DNA of 64,000 nt. It comes from an uncultured Odoribacter sp. Its GTDB lineage: Bacteria > Bacteroidota > Bacteroidia > Bacteroidales > Marinifilaceae. Shown in pieces: positions 51,284 through 60,136 of this stretch. The DNA is taken from positions 25,692-89,691 of the forward strand of contig UQTM01000003.1 in NCBI GenBank assembly GCA_900544025.1, in the 5' to 3' direction. Position 1 is the stretch's first letter, and each line of letters begins with the position of its first letter. A program made the position numbers and the translations under genes. The notes beneath the pieces were generated by a model. It ran no database searches, was not told where the DNA came from, and was given only the letters and a program-made list of their open reading frames with translations.

Positions 51284-51838
51284 ATGAAAAGGGGTATTTT
51301 AGTTATGTGTATGTTTTTCGTTGCTGTCGCTGTTTCCGGCCAGGTGAAGTGGGATGTTCGTGCCGGAGCGAATGTAAGTAGTTTTTCAAAAGGTGAATTC
51401 GATGTGAGGATGGGAGTTAAAGCCGGAGTGGGGGTTGAATATGCTTTTAGCGATTTATTTGCTGTCCGTCCGGGTGTGTTCTATTCCCGGAAAGGAGCGG
51501 CAGAGGCGGGGCATAAATTCACGTTAAATCATAAGTATATCGAAAATTTGTCGTATGTGGAATTGCCTGTGCTGGCGGCTTTTCGTTTTAAGATGACGGA
51601 AAAATTCAAACTGGCAATAAATGCCGGGCCTTATTTTGCATGGCTGGTGGGAAAAAAGGTTGTTGTAGATACACGTTCCGTACGCACTTTCGATATGGGG
51701 ATGGAAGCCGGGCTCGATTTTTTGATTTCTTCTTTTGTCGTGGGGGTAGGTGCACAATATGGACTGACCGGGCTTACCGGAGGAGACAAGGCGCCTCATA
51801 ATATAAATTATTCCCTGACGGTAGGATACCGTTTTTAA
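51284..51838 (+). CDS. Small outer-membrane beta-barrel protein (porin-family type)
   Basis: A 184-residue protein with a signal peptide (MKRGILVMCMFFVAVAVSGQ) and eight or so amphipathic strands. KWDVRAGANVSSFSKG at the start, GVGVEYAFSDLFAVRPGVFYSRKGA and the terminal INYSLTVGYRF are typical of the outer-membrane beta-barrel (PF13568-type) proteins common in Bacteroidota. Function not known. It is divergent from the PAS-LuxR regulator and is followed by a terminator. Confidence 0.82.
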   Translation: MKRGILVMCMFFVAVAVSGQVKWDVRAGANVSSFSKGEFDVRMGVKAGVGVEYAFSDLFAVRPGVFYSRKGAAEAGHKFTLNHKYIENLSYVELPVLAAFRFKMTEKFKLAINAGPYFAWLVGKKVVVDTRSVRTFDMGMEAGLDFLISSFVVGVGAQYGLTGLTGGDKAPHNINYSLTVGYRF

Positions 51839-51958
51839 TAGGAGCCGTTTTTGAGGAACGGTTGGTATGTACTCCGTTCTTATCGGAGGCGGTATTAAGC
51901 AAAAGAATAACTGTTTTTGTTTGTAAGTCGAAGTTTTTAAAACTTCGGGAAATTTATG

Positions 51959-52006
51959 AAGTGCTCCCGAAAATCAGGTGTATAATTTGGGGGAGCACTT
52001 TTTTTC
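51959..52006 (+). terminator. Rho-independent terminator
   Basis: AAGTGCTCCC (51959-51968) pairs with GGGAGCACTT (51991-52000), then TTTTT. The loop is long (22 bases). Confidence 0.7.
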
Positions 52007-52070
52007 GATCCGGAGATTTTATCGGTTTTCAATGAATAGTATGGATGGTGGGAGAAAAATATTCGATAGA

Positions 52071-53396
52071 CTATATTTGTTTATTTCTCCATTTGCCTTT
52101 CCACATATATAATATAGAGCCTGCAAATAAGAATATTCCGTAGAAATATTCTGCAGTCCAGCTAATCGTGATATTTTGTTTCAGGTAGCCTGTCACGAAT
52201 GAGATGTAAAGCACATATATGGCCAAAGTTCCCAATTCGAGTAACGAGGCCGCTTTGGAATTTCCCGTTCCGGAAACGGCGAAGTTCATAATGAATGCCG
52301 GCGCTGCTATCAAATGCGCGAACAGCATCACATAAAGGGTAGGAATTGCCGTATTTATCAATGTTTGGTTATCGGTATAGATCGATAAGAAAGAGCGGGG
52401 AAATACGCAAGCTAATAGAATAATCGGAACGATAAACAGGAAACACATGACAATTACCTTTTTGCATAGTTTTAAAACCTGATGCTGATAGCCCGCCCCG
52501 ATCAGGTTACTGATGAGGGAATTTACAGTAGTAGCGAATGCCATCGTAAAAATAAAAGGAATTGCAGATATATTACGGATGATGTTACCTACTGCCAGAG
52601 ACGTTTTCCCGAGGTGCTCGATCATGATAAAGAAAACAAACCAGGTCGATAGAGATAACAGTGCCTGTATCATCGTCCAGAACGACATCTTCATTATGCG
52701 TTTCAAAAGTCCCCATTGGAAATGAATCGAGGAGAATAAGTTGTATTTTTTATAGCTTGCTTTGCGGCGGATATATACATATAGAAAAAGCGTAGCGACT
52801 AATTCGGCCACCGTAGAGCCGATGGCGGCCCCGGCGATTCCCAGATGCGGGAATCCAAATTTTCCAAAGATCAGCGTATAGTTACAAATAATATTTACCA
52901 AAACCATAATGATGGAACTTACCGTCAGTATCCGGGTATGGGTAACCGCTATAAATAGCGATCTGAAAATGACCATGGTAAATGAAAAGAATAATCCATA
53001 TATCCGCCAGTCTAAATAGCTGATTGTGGCCGAGTAGATGTCGTCGGCACTAATGAACCATTTTAAAATGATGGGAGAAAAGATTTTAGATAAAAGGATA
53101 ATAAAAGCCGCTAACCCGACGAGAAATATTCCGCTGGTCAGAAATATGGAGTTGATCTGATGATAGCTTTTTTCTCCATTCATTCTTGCCATTAATATTT
53201 GTGCCCCGACACCAAATCCCGAACCGATAACATAGAATATGAAATAATAGGTGGCTGCCAGAGCGGAGGCTCCCAGTTCCACTTCGCCCAGCCGTCCTAA
53301 AAATGCCGTGTCGGTCATGCTGATGAATTGCTCGACCATAATACTTAAAAGGACAGGAAAGGTGATATTCCAGATGTTTTTGAAAGATATTTGCAT
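52071..53396 (-). CDS. MATE-family multidrug/metabolite efflux transporter
   Basis: A 441-residue inner-membrane protein with about twelve membrane helices in two repeats, the MATE fold. The first helix reads IWNITFPVLLSIMVEQFISMTDTAFLGRLG, with the conserved MTDTAFLGRLG-type turn. GVGAQILMARMNGE and FGFPHLGIAGAAIGSTVAELV are further family marks. MATE proteins export organic cations or metabolites against Na+ or H+. A TACCTTTG box lies 33 bases upstream. The gene is a single transcription unit. Confidence 0.92.
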   Translation of the reverse strand: MQISFKNIWNITFPVLLSIMVEQFISMTDTAFLGRLGEVELGASALAATYYFIFYVIGSGFGVGAQILMARMNGEKSYHQINSIFLTSGIFLVGLAAFIILLSKIFSPIILKWFISADDIYSATISYLDWRIYGLFFSFTMVIFRSLFIAVTHTRILTVSSIIMVLVNIICNYTLIFGKFGFPHLGIAGAAIGSTVAELVATLFLYVYIRRKASYKKYNLFSSIHFQWGLLKRIMKMSFWTMIQALLSLSTWFVFFIMIEHLGKTSLAVGNIIRNISAIPFIFTMAFATTVNSLISNLIGAGYQHQVLKLCKKVIVMCFLFIVPIILLACVFPRSFLSIYTDNQTLINTAIPTLYVMLFAHLIAAPAFIMNFAVSGTGNSKAASLLELGTLAIYVLYISFVTGYLKQNITISWTAEYFYGIFLFAGSILYMWKGKWRNKQI

Positions 53397-53428
53397 ATTA
53401 TAAAAATAGGATTTGTGTTAAGGGGTGG

Positions 53429-53436
53429 CAAAGGTA
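53429..53436 (-). promoter_or_regulatory. -7 promoter box (TACCTTTG)
   Basis: TAnnTTTG match 33 bases before the MATE start at 53396. Confidence 0.5.
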
Positions 53437-53625
53437 TAATTATTATTCGTTTTCGATGGCTCGAAAATAAAGTTTTCCGAATGAAATTGTAATATATTCG
53501 TTTTTTGATGCAAGAAGAGAAGAGGGAGAGATGCCGAGGGAAGAATGTGCATAATCCCGTATTTGATATTTTACATATTGATGTAAAGTGTTTTTTGTTG
53601 GAGTGAATTATTCTTTTTCTGTACT

Positions 53626-54528
53626 TTATCCGATGAATTGTCCGAAGCCTGCCAGTAGAGCAAAAAGGGAGGTGGTAAGCGAAAGGACTTTTAATTGGGT
53701 GTCGAGAGCTTGTCCGGTGTGCCGATATACATACCGGAGATGCCAGGCAAGCGGGAGAATAGTGAGCAGATAAAGTAAGCTGCCCCAGCCATGAGGATGC
53801 AGTCCTGCATAAACGGTCATACAGACTAATGCAAAAAGAATTAAAAAGTAGTGGTAAGTTTTAGCTTTTTCTTCGCCGATCATGACCGGAAGCGTACGTT
53901 TGCCGCATTGCTTGTCGTTGGCCATGTCCCGGATGTTGTTCATGTTGAGAACTCCTACCGATAGGAAACCGATCGCTGAAGCCGGAAGGAATATAGAAGG
54001 AGTGAGGGTGTGTGTCATTAGAAAATATGCACCCGCCGTACTCAACAATCCGAAGAACAGGAAAACGAACAGATCGCCTAAGCCGCGATAGCCGTAAGCA
54101 TTTTTACCGACGGTATATTTGATGGCAGCGATGACGGAGGCGGCCCCTAAAAATAGCATAATTATTCCGGAGGTAGAGAAAAGACTGTCGAAAGCCGTGT
54201 AAACGAGAGCGGTTCCGAAACCGATCGATAGCAATATGAACAAAAAAATGACTCTTTGAAATTCTTTTATGGTCAATGCTCCCGATTGGATGCTACGGAT
54301 CGGCCCCAGACGTTGTTCGTTATCGGTACCTTTTTTCAAGTCGCCCAATTCATTGGCTAAATTCGAAAGTATTTGTAACGATAACGTGGTGGCGATTGCC
54401 AGACAAAAGGGGATTCCGCGAAAAGAGCCGTCGGCGGCAGCTAACAGAGTTCCTAAAAGAATACCGGATATGGAAAGTGGAAGCGTGCGGAGACGAAAGC
54501 TGGAGATGTAGTATCTTAGTTTGTTCAT
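53626..54528 (-). CDS. menA: 1,4-dihydroxy-2-naphthoate polyprenyltransferase MenA
   Basis: MenA attaches the isoprenoid chain to 1,4-dihydroxy-2-naphthoate, giving demethylmenaquinone. The 300-residue UbiA-family membrane protein has eight to nine helices. The first Asp-rich motif lies in NLANELGDLKKGTDNEQRLG and the second in NMNNIRDMANDKQCGKRTLP. The start YYISSFRLRTLPLSISGILLG is typical of MenA. With ubiE/menG at 37842-38534 it shows a menaquinone-based respiratory chain. It lies 140 bases downstream of the arginine deiminase gene on the same strand. Confidence 0.92.
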   Translation of the reverse strand: MNKLRYYISSFRLRTLPLSISGILLGTLLAAADGSFRGIPFCLAIATTLSLQILSNLANELGDLKKGTDNEQRLGPIRSIQSGALTIKEFQRVIFLFILLSIGFGTALVYTAFDSLFSTSGIIMLFLGAASVIAAIKYTVGKNAYGYRGLGDLFVFLFFGLLSTAGAYFLMTHTLTPSIFLPASAIGFLSVGVLNMNNIRDMANDKQCGKRTLPVMIGEEKAKTYHYFLILFALVCMTVYAGLHPHGWGSLLYLLTILPLAWHLRYVYRHTGQALDTQLKVLSLTTSLFALLAGFGQFIG

Positions 54529-54668
54529 TAGGAGTAAAACAGTATTCTATATTTTGCATGATGGAGGAATATGGCCACAGTTTGCCATCACCTTCCGGTT
54601 ATCTTGGTGAGGTATAAAACCGACAACTTGTATCATTTAGTTGAAGGCTTTATACCGTTAATATTTTG

Positions 54669-55955
54669 TCAATCTACATTTGTCCGGTTTACGGGCATGG
54701 TCATACACCTTGCACCTCCTCCTCCTCTCGGGAGTTCGGAGCCATCGATGGTTATGACGTATTTTTCGTAATCGTCCAGATTGATGCCGCCATTCAGAAT
54801 GTCGTTGGCTTTGATAATTTCGAAACCGGCATTGTTCATGGCTTCCATGGTGTAGTTATTGCGTGCGTAACCGAGCACTTTTCCGGGACCGACAGCAAAG
54901 AAGTTTGCTCCGCTATGCCATTGTTCCCTTTCCTGATTCCAATCGTCCGATCCGCCACAGAATACGGGTTCTAATTCCATGCCTAATTTTTTCAGAGCGG
55001 TGAGCAGATTTTTTTCATTGCGGATATATTGTAATTTTCCGTTCTGTATTTTGATATGTACCGTTTGGTAGCTGCCCGGATTCATGATGAGGGGTGCGAA
55101 CACCATACATTTATTCCGGTCGAGCAGGGTAAATACCATGTCGAGATGTATGAACGACTCCGGAGTGTGAGGCAATTGCTGTACGATGATATGCTGTGCC
55201 TTTTCGCTTTTCCGGTTTATATATTTGTAGATCAGCATGTCAATGGCTTGTGTGCTGGTGCGTGCTCCGTTCCCGATCAATAAAATATCGTCGCGTGCGA
55301 TCAGCACGTCGCCGCCTTCGATTGTGCGAACGCGCTTGCTCGCCCCCGGCATCGGCGGGATGGTCAGTGTCTGGGTTTTAAATTCAGGGGTAAAGTCAAA
55401 AATCGCCTGCATAATCACCGATTCCCGGTCGCGGATGGAGTTTGCCATTCTTCCGATAAGTACGTGGTTATTGATACTCATAGAGGCGTCGCGGGTAAAC
55501 AGGAAATTATGCATAGGGCGTAAGGCGAACCAATCTTTACTGAGGTATTTGGTCAGGTTGTCTTTCACCATTTCCACCCCTTCGATGAGCAGGCGGGAAA
55601 GTTCTTCCGGCTTTTCCTGCATCAGTTGATCCTTTAAGCTACCTTTCGGTGCCTGTTCCCCGATGAAAGGCTCGATCGCCTCGATCCGGTTCAGGACTTC
55701 GAGTTTTACGTTTTCGTCTTTCAGGATATTACATAGTAAATCTTTCACTTCGTAAGTGCGGGTCAGCTTGGATAATACGCCGTAGATTTGCTTGTATTCG
55801 TCGCGGGCTATCGACAGATTGATAATGTCACTGTATAAGGCCCTTTCAGCGTTTTCCGGTGTCATATTTTCCACTTCTTCTCCCGGAGTGTGAATAATCA
55901 CTCCGTTTAACTCTCCTATTTCCGACCGTACGTTTACTTCCACTATAGCATTCAT
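54669..55955 (-). CDS. arcA: Arginine deiminase
   Basis: Arginine deiminase converts arginine to citrulline and ammonia, the first step of the ATP-yielding arginine deiminase pathway. The 428-residue protein has the start IGELNGVIIHTPGEEVENMTPEN, the substrate segment LFTRDASMSINNHVLIGRMA, EGGDVLIARDDILLIGNGARTS, HLDMVFTLLDRNKCMVFAPL and the catalytic cysteine in GGGGARCMTMPVNR near the C-terminus. No carbamate kinase, ornithine carbamoyltransferase or arginine/ornithine antiporter gene adjoins it. A TAATTTTG box lies 29 bases upstream. Confidence 0.94.
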   Translation of the reverse strand: MNAIVEVNVRSEIGELNGVIIHTPGEEVENMTPENAERALYSDIINLSIARDEYKQIYGVLSKLTRTYEVKDLLCNILKDENVKLEVLNRIEAIEPFIGEQAPKGSLKDQLMQEKPEELSRLLIEGVEMVKDNLTKYLSKDWFALRPMHNFLFTRDASMSINNHVLIGRMANSIRDRESVIMQAIFDFTPEFKTQTLTIPPMPGASKRVRTIEGGDVLIARDDILLIGNGARTSTQAIDMLIYKYINRKSEKAQHIIVQQLPHTPESFIHLDMVFTLLDRNKCMVFAPLIMNPGSYQTVHIKIQNGKLQYIRNEKNLLTALKKLGMELEPVFCGGSDDWNQEREQWHSGANFFAVGPGKVLGYARNNYTMEAMNNAGFEIIKANDILNGGINLDDYEKYVITIDGSELPRGGGGARCMTMPVNRTNVD

Positions 55956-55983
55956 AAAATTTTCCGGTTATGGTTTGAGCTTG

Positions 55984-55991
55984 CAAAATTA
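55984..55991 (-). promoter_or_regulatory. -7 promoter box of arcA (TAATTTTG)
   Basis: TAnnTTTG match 29 bases before the arginine deiminase start at 55955. Confidence 0.5.
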
Positions 55992-56071
55992 AGGTATAAT
56001 AGTCTAATAACCTTATAATTAGCGTTTATAATTATGCAAAACGCAGAAATAATTATGCAGAAAATCGGATT

Positions 56072-57436
56072 TTATATGTTGCTGAGAATGATCCTTCCCA
56101 TAAACAGATAGATGTTCAATCCGATAATATCGTTCGTTAAGGTGATAAAGGGTCCGGTTGCCAACGCAGGGTCTATTTTCATGCGGTTGAGCAATAAGGG
56201 GAAAGCAGTTCCGAAAATGGAGGCGAATAAGATTACAACGAATAAAGAAATGGTAACCGTGATAGGCATGGCGAGCGATTCCATATTGAAGAACTGCGTG
56301 AGTATAAATATAATAGAGGAACAGATCGTGGCATTGACAAGTGCCCCGCTCACTTCTTTCATGATATTCTTAAATCCGTGTTTTAATCCCAGGGAATTAG
56401 AAGCAAGCCCTTTTACTACAATCGCCGAGGATTGGATTCCTACGTTACCGCCCATCGCAGTAATGACGGGGATAAACATAGCGGTTACCGGAAAGAGGGC
56501 GATTTCCGCTTCGTATTGTGAGATCATCCAGGCGGAAACCATTCCTCCGAATAAGGCTATAATCAACCACGGAAGCCGGGCTTTCGTTTGATCCCAGACA
56601 CTGTCCGAGGATTCGACATCCTGAGTGATACCGGACATCATTTGATAGTCTTTGTCGGCTTCTTCCCGAATGATATCGACAACGTCGTCAATGGTGATCC
56701 TGCCGACCAGACGTCCCACCTGATCGACGACCGGAATGGCGACGAGGTCGTATTTTTGCATGATCAATGCCACGGACTCTGCCGGCTCGTCGGTTTTTAC
56801 CGAAACAATATCCGCATGATATAGATTACATATTTTAGCAGAGGTGGGGGCTGTGATGATTTTTTTCAGAGAAAGTCTGCCTTTTAATATTTCGTCATCA
56901 TCGACAACATATATATTGTAGATTTCATCTAAATTTTCCGCTTGCCGGCTGACTTCCCGAAGACAGGTCAGAACAGTCCAATTTTCATTGACCTGAACTA
57001 ACTCTTTAGCCATTAAACCTCCGGCTGTGTCTTCGTCGTAATGCAACAGATCTACAATGTCGCCGGCCTGTTCGAGGTCTTCCATGTGGGAAAGCACTTC
57101 GTGCTGCTGCTCGTTGGACATACTTCCCACGAGGTCGGCAGCGTCGTCCGAATCCATGTTGTCGATGAAACGGCGGGCGATGGTTTCTGCCGGGAACGAT
57201 TCGATGAAACGTACCCGTTCCTCTTCGTCGATTTCCGCTAAAACGTCGCTGGCTTTTTCATTGTCGAGAAGGAGAAATACGAATTGCGCCCTTTCATTGT
57301 TCAGTTCTTCCAGTATTTCAGCAATATCTGCCGGGTGCAGGTCTTCGATCAGGTGTTTTACTCCCGTTTCGTTACCTGCGTCGATCAACTCTTCGAGTTG
57401 GCTAAGATATTCGTGTGTCAGTTCAAACTGTTGCAT
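56072..57436 (-). CDS. mgtE: Magnesium transporter MgtE
   Basis: MgtE is a homodimeric Mg2+ channel gated by intracellular Mg2+. The 454-residue protein has the N-terminal superhelical domain (about 1-130: LEELIDAGNETGVKHLIEDLHPADIAEIL, repeated Asp/Glu-rich helices), two CBS domains (about 135-255: AGGLMAKELVQVNENWTVL and DIVSVKTDEPAESVALIMQKY), a plug helix, and a five-helix pore domain from about 285 containing FIPVITAMGGNVGIQSSAI. All parts of a full-length MgtE are present. It follows rsmA on the same strand after 61 bases and may share its transcript. Confidence 0.94.
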   Translation of the reverse strand: MQQFELTHEYLSQLEELIDAGNETGVKHLIEDLHPADIAEILEELNNERAQFVFLLLDNEKASDVLAEIDEEERVRFIESFPAETIARRFIDNMDSDDAADLVGSMSNEQQHEVLSHMEDLEQAGDIVDLLHYDEDTAGGLMAKELVQVNENWTVLTCLREVSRQAENLDEIYNIYVVDDDEILKGRLSLKKIITAPTSAKICNLYHADIVSVKTDEPAESVALIMQKYDLVAIPVVDQVGRLVGRITIDDVVDIIREEADKDYQMMSGITQDVESSDSVWDQTKARLPWLIIALFGGMVSAWMISQYEAEIALFPVTAMFIPVITAMGGNVGIQSSAIVVKGLASNSLGLKHGFKNIMKEVSGALVNATICSSIIFILTQFFNMESLAMPITVTISLFVVILFASIFGTAFPLLLNRMKIDPALATGPFITLTNDIIGLNIYLFMGRIILSNI

Positions 57437-57497
57437 ATCTCTGAAGTATCTTTAATTACAGGGCATTCCCCCTTATCGGTCGTTGTTCACATTTATC

Positions 57498-58265
57498 CTA
57501 TCGGATAGGGCGTATTTCATTACACAAGGCAATGAAATCCTCTACACTCAGCTGTTCCGGGCGCAGGTTCAGGGAATCGGAATCGAATCCGGGAGGTAAT
57601 AAACCGCGGATCGAGTTCCTCAGGGTTTTCCGCCGCTGGTTGAAACCTGTCTTTACGACATTGAAGAACAATTTTTCATCACATCCGAGTGTTTCCCTGT
57701 CGTTTCGTAGCAGGCGGATAACTGCCGATTTCACTTTTGGAGGCGGATCGAACACTTTTTCACTGACGGTGAACAGGTATTCGATGTGGTAGAATGCCTG
57801 CAAAAAAACACTCAATATGCCATAGGTTTTATTACCGTGAGGTGCTGCGATCCGGTCGGCCACTTCTTTTTGTATCATACACACGACCTGTGTCACCAGG
57901 TTACGGTTTTCAATGATTTTGAAAAAAATCTGCGATGAAATATTGTAAGGCAAATTTCCGATAACGGAAAAAGGCGCTGTGTAAAATTGGGCGGTGTCCG
58001 TTTTCAGGAAATCGCCGTAAATCACCTGTTCTTTGTGCTCCGGCAGTTCTTGGTGTAAATATTCTACAGATTCCCGGTCGATGTCGATGGCACGTACCGA
58101 AAATGCCGGATTGTTAAATAAATGCCGTGTTAAAACTCCCATTCCCGGACCGATCTCGAGCACATCGCGATTGAGGGGGAGAAGGCTGTCGGTTATTTTA
58201 CGGGCAATGTTCTGATCTTTTAAAAAATGTTGCCCTAAACTTTTTTTAGCTTTTACAATACTCAT
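57498..58265 (-). CDS. rsmA: 16S rRNA (adenine1518/1519-N6)-dimethyltransferase RsmA (KsgA)
   Basis: RsmA dimethylates two adjacent adenines near the 3' end of 16S rRNA, a late step in 30S assembly. The 255-residue protein has KKSLGQHFLKDQNIARKI, the SAM site VLEIGPGMGVLTRHL, and the catalytic VIGNLPYNISSQI. A longer frame begins at ATG 58280, but a TACTTTTG promoter box at 58270-58277 lies inside its first codons. The start at 58265 (MSIVKAKKSL) is therefore chosen. This places the start codon at or within a few bases of the predicted transcription start, so the message may be leaderless. Confidence 0.93.
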   Translation of the reverse strand: MSIVKAKKSLGQHFLKDQNIARKITDSLLPLNRDVLEIGPGMGVLTRHLFNNPAFSVRAIDIDRESVEYLHQELPEHKEQVIYGDFLKTDTAQFYTAPFSVIGNLPYNISSQIFFKIIENRNLVTQVVCMIQKEVADRIAAPHGNKTYGILSVFLQAFYHIEYLFTVSEKVFDPPPKVKSAVIRLLRNDRETLGCDEKLFFNVVKTGFNQRRKTLRNSIRGLLPPGFDSDSLNLRPEQLSVEDFIALCNEIRPIR

Positions 58266-58269
58266 GTTA

Positions 58270-58277
58270 CAAAAGTA
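58270..58277 (-). promoter_or_regulatory. -7 promoter box of rsmA (TACTTTTG)
   Basis: TAnnTTTG match ending only 4 bases before the rsmA ATG at 58265. Confidence 0.5.
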
Positions 58278-58320
58278 CATAAATTAGCCTGAAATCAATA
58301 GGGAGGTGTTCATTATTTTG

Positions 58321-58328
58321 TACATTTG
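58321..58328 (+). promoter_or_regulatory. -7 promoter box (TACATTTG)
   Basis: TAnnTTTG match on the plus strand, divergent from rsmA, about 100 bases before the flippase-like gene at 58431. Confidence 0.45.
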
Positions 58329-58430
58329 CCTGAGAAAATATATTTGTGAATTGTATATTTCAGGTCACAGAGAGAGGAGAGGAAAGGGATAGGTCTGGGA
58401 TTGGAAATGTCGAGTTGAAAAAGTTTGTTC

Positions 58431-59438
58431 ATGCGTCCTTTTTATAAACAAACCATTAAATTTATTTTATTTTTAGGGGTTTCCGTTTTTTTATTCTGGC
58501 TGGTTTACCGGGATCAAAACTGGGAAGATTTAATGACCGTGCTCCGGGAAGATGTTAATTACACCTGGGTTTGGGTGGCTATCGTTATGGGGATCGCCAG
58601 TCATGCCAGCCGGGCATTGCGGTGGCAATTGCTGACGGAATCCATGGGCTATAAGATTACCTTTTGGAATAGTTTTTTAGGAGTGCTGATCGGTTATTTC
58701 GCTAATTTGGCTATTCCGAGAATGGGCGAATTTACCCGTTGTGGGGTGGTGAATAAATACGAGAATGTACCTTTTTCGAAATTACTGGGGACGGTGGTGA
58801 CCGAACGGGTGATCGATATGATTATCTTGCTCTCTCTGACCTTGGTCGTCGTTGTCACTCAGTTCGGGCAGGTCGTTATTTTTCTGGAAGAAAATAAAGA
58901 AATCGGAGAAAAGGTATCCGGCATGCTCCATTCTCAATGGATGTGGCTTTTCGGGGTAGGTTTATTGGTGTTTGTGTTTCTGGGATGGATGGTTTTGAAA
59001 AAAACGAAATTTTTTGGGCGGATCCGTTCGTTCCTGACCGGGATGAAAGAAGGGTTATTAACCGTGAAGGATGTGCGTAGAAAGGGGTTGTTTGTGTTCT
59101 ATTCCCTGTTTATCTGGATGATGTATTTTTTGATGTTCTATGTATGTTTTTTCTGCTTTGAATTTACTTCTCATTTGGGTATGCTGGTCGGGCTTACTAT
59201 TTTTGTATTGAGTAGTTATGGAATGGTGGCCCCTGTCCAGGGAGGAATCGGAGCCTGGCATTTTATGGTGATAGCGGCTTTAATGATTTATCTGCCTCAT
59301 GTTCCCCATATCGAGAGTATGGCAAAAACTTTTGCATTGCTTACACATGGAACAATGACGCTTTTATATATTATTTTGGGGGTGTTGAGCGTGATTTTTT
59401 TACCGATTTACAATGATTCTCTGAGAAAAAAGAAATAA
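58431..59438 (+). CDS. Lysylphosphatidylglycerol synthase TM-region / UPF0104 flippase-like membrane protein
   Basis: A 335-residue inner-membrane protein with about eight helices, of the UPF0104 family that shares the membrane part of the MprF lipid flippase but lacks the aminoacyl-transferase domain. Typical stretches are FLFWLVYRDQNWEDLMTVL, ALRWQLLTESMGYKITFWNSFLGVLIGYFANLAIPRMGEFTRC and MVAPVQGGIGAWHFMVIAAL. The NLAIPRMGEFTRC region is the family core. Relatives are thought to move lipids or lipid-linked sugars. The ATG at 58431 is preferred to a TTG at 58425. rsmG follows with a 1-base gap, indicating one transcript. Confidence 0.85.
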   Translation: MRPFYKQTIKFILFLGVSVFLFWLVYRDQNWEDLMTVLREDVNYTWVWVAIVMGIASHASRALRWQLLTESMGYKITFWNSFLGVLIGYFANLAIPRMGEFTRCGVVNKYENVPFSKLLGTVVTERVIDMIILLSLTLVVVVTQFGQVVIFLEENKEIGEKVSGMLHSQWMWLFGVGLLVFVFLGWMVLKKTKFFGRIRSFLTGMKEGLLTVKDVRRKGLFVFYSLFIWMMYFLMFYVCFFCFEFTSHLGMLVGLTIFVLSSYGMVAPVQGGIGAWHFMVIAALMIYLPHVPHIESMAKTFALLTHGTMTLLYIILGVLSVIFLPIYNDSLRKKK

Positions 59439-59439
59439 A

Positions 59440-60069
59440 ATGAATGTAGAAGAATTGGTTTTGTCGTATTTCCCGGAATTGACAGAAATTCAGAAAGAAA
59501 AATTTGCTTTGTTGGAAGGATTATACCGCGAATGGAATGAAAAGATCAATGTGATTTCCCGGAAAGATATGGATTTTTTCGGGATTCATCATGTACTTCA
59601 TTCGCTTGCCATTGCCAAAGTGATCCGGTTTAAAGCGGAAACCCGGGTGATGGACGTGGGAACCGGGGGCGGTTTTCCGGGAATACCGTTAGCTATACTG
59701 TTTCCGGAGGTGGAATTTTATTTGGTGGATTCGATTGGAAAGAAGATCAAAGTGGTACAGGGTGTGGCAGAGGCATTGGGGCTGACGAACGTAAGGGCGG
59801 AGCAAACGCGGGTGGAACAAACTGCCGGAGGTCAGGATTTTATTGTGAGCCGTGCCGTGACGGCTTTTCCGGCTTTTGTCGGTGTGACCCGGAATAAGAT
59901 CAGGAAAGGGGGAGTGAACGACTTGCCCAATGGTATATTGTATTTGAAAGGCGGAGATTTTGAAGAAGAAATCAAAGCTTATGCCGGCCGGGTGAAAGTA
60001 TTTTCTATTCCTGAATTTTTCAAAGAGGATTTTTTCGAGACTAAAAAGGTGATCTATCTGGAACGTTGA
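59440..60069 (+). CDS. rsmG: 16S rRNA (guanine527-N7)-methyltransferase RsmG
   Basis: RsmG (GidB) makes m7G527 in 16S rRNA; loss of it gives low-level streptomycin resistance in several bacteria. The 209-residue protein shows LLEGLYREWNEKINVISRKD, HVLHSLAI, the SAM motif VMDVGTGGGFPGIPLAILFP and FIVSRAVTAFPAFV. The length is normal. Unlike in many bacteria it is not next to mnmG or the parAB genes; it is coupled to the flippase-like gene upstream. Confidence 0.95.
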   Translation: MNVEELVLSYFPELTEIQKEKFALLEGLYREWNEKINVISRKDMDFFGIHHVLHSLAIAKVIRFKAETRVMDVGTGGGFPGIPLAILFPEVEFYLVDSIGKKIKVVQGVAEALGLTNVRAEQTRVEQTAGGQDFIVSRAVTAFPAFVGVTRNKIRKGGVNDLPNGILYLKGGDFEEEIKAYAGRVKVFSIPEFFKEDFFETKKVIYLER

Positions 60070-60136
60070 GACGGGATTTTTTAGGAAAGACCGATGCTGT
60101 GACGGGATGTAATTATTGACACAAAAGGTTTGAATT

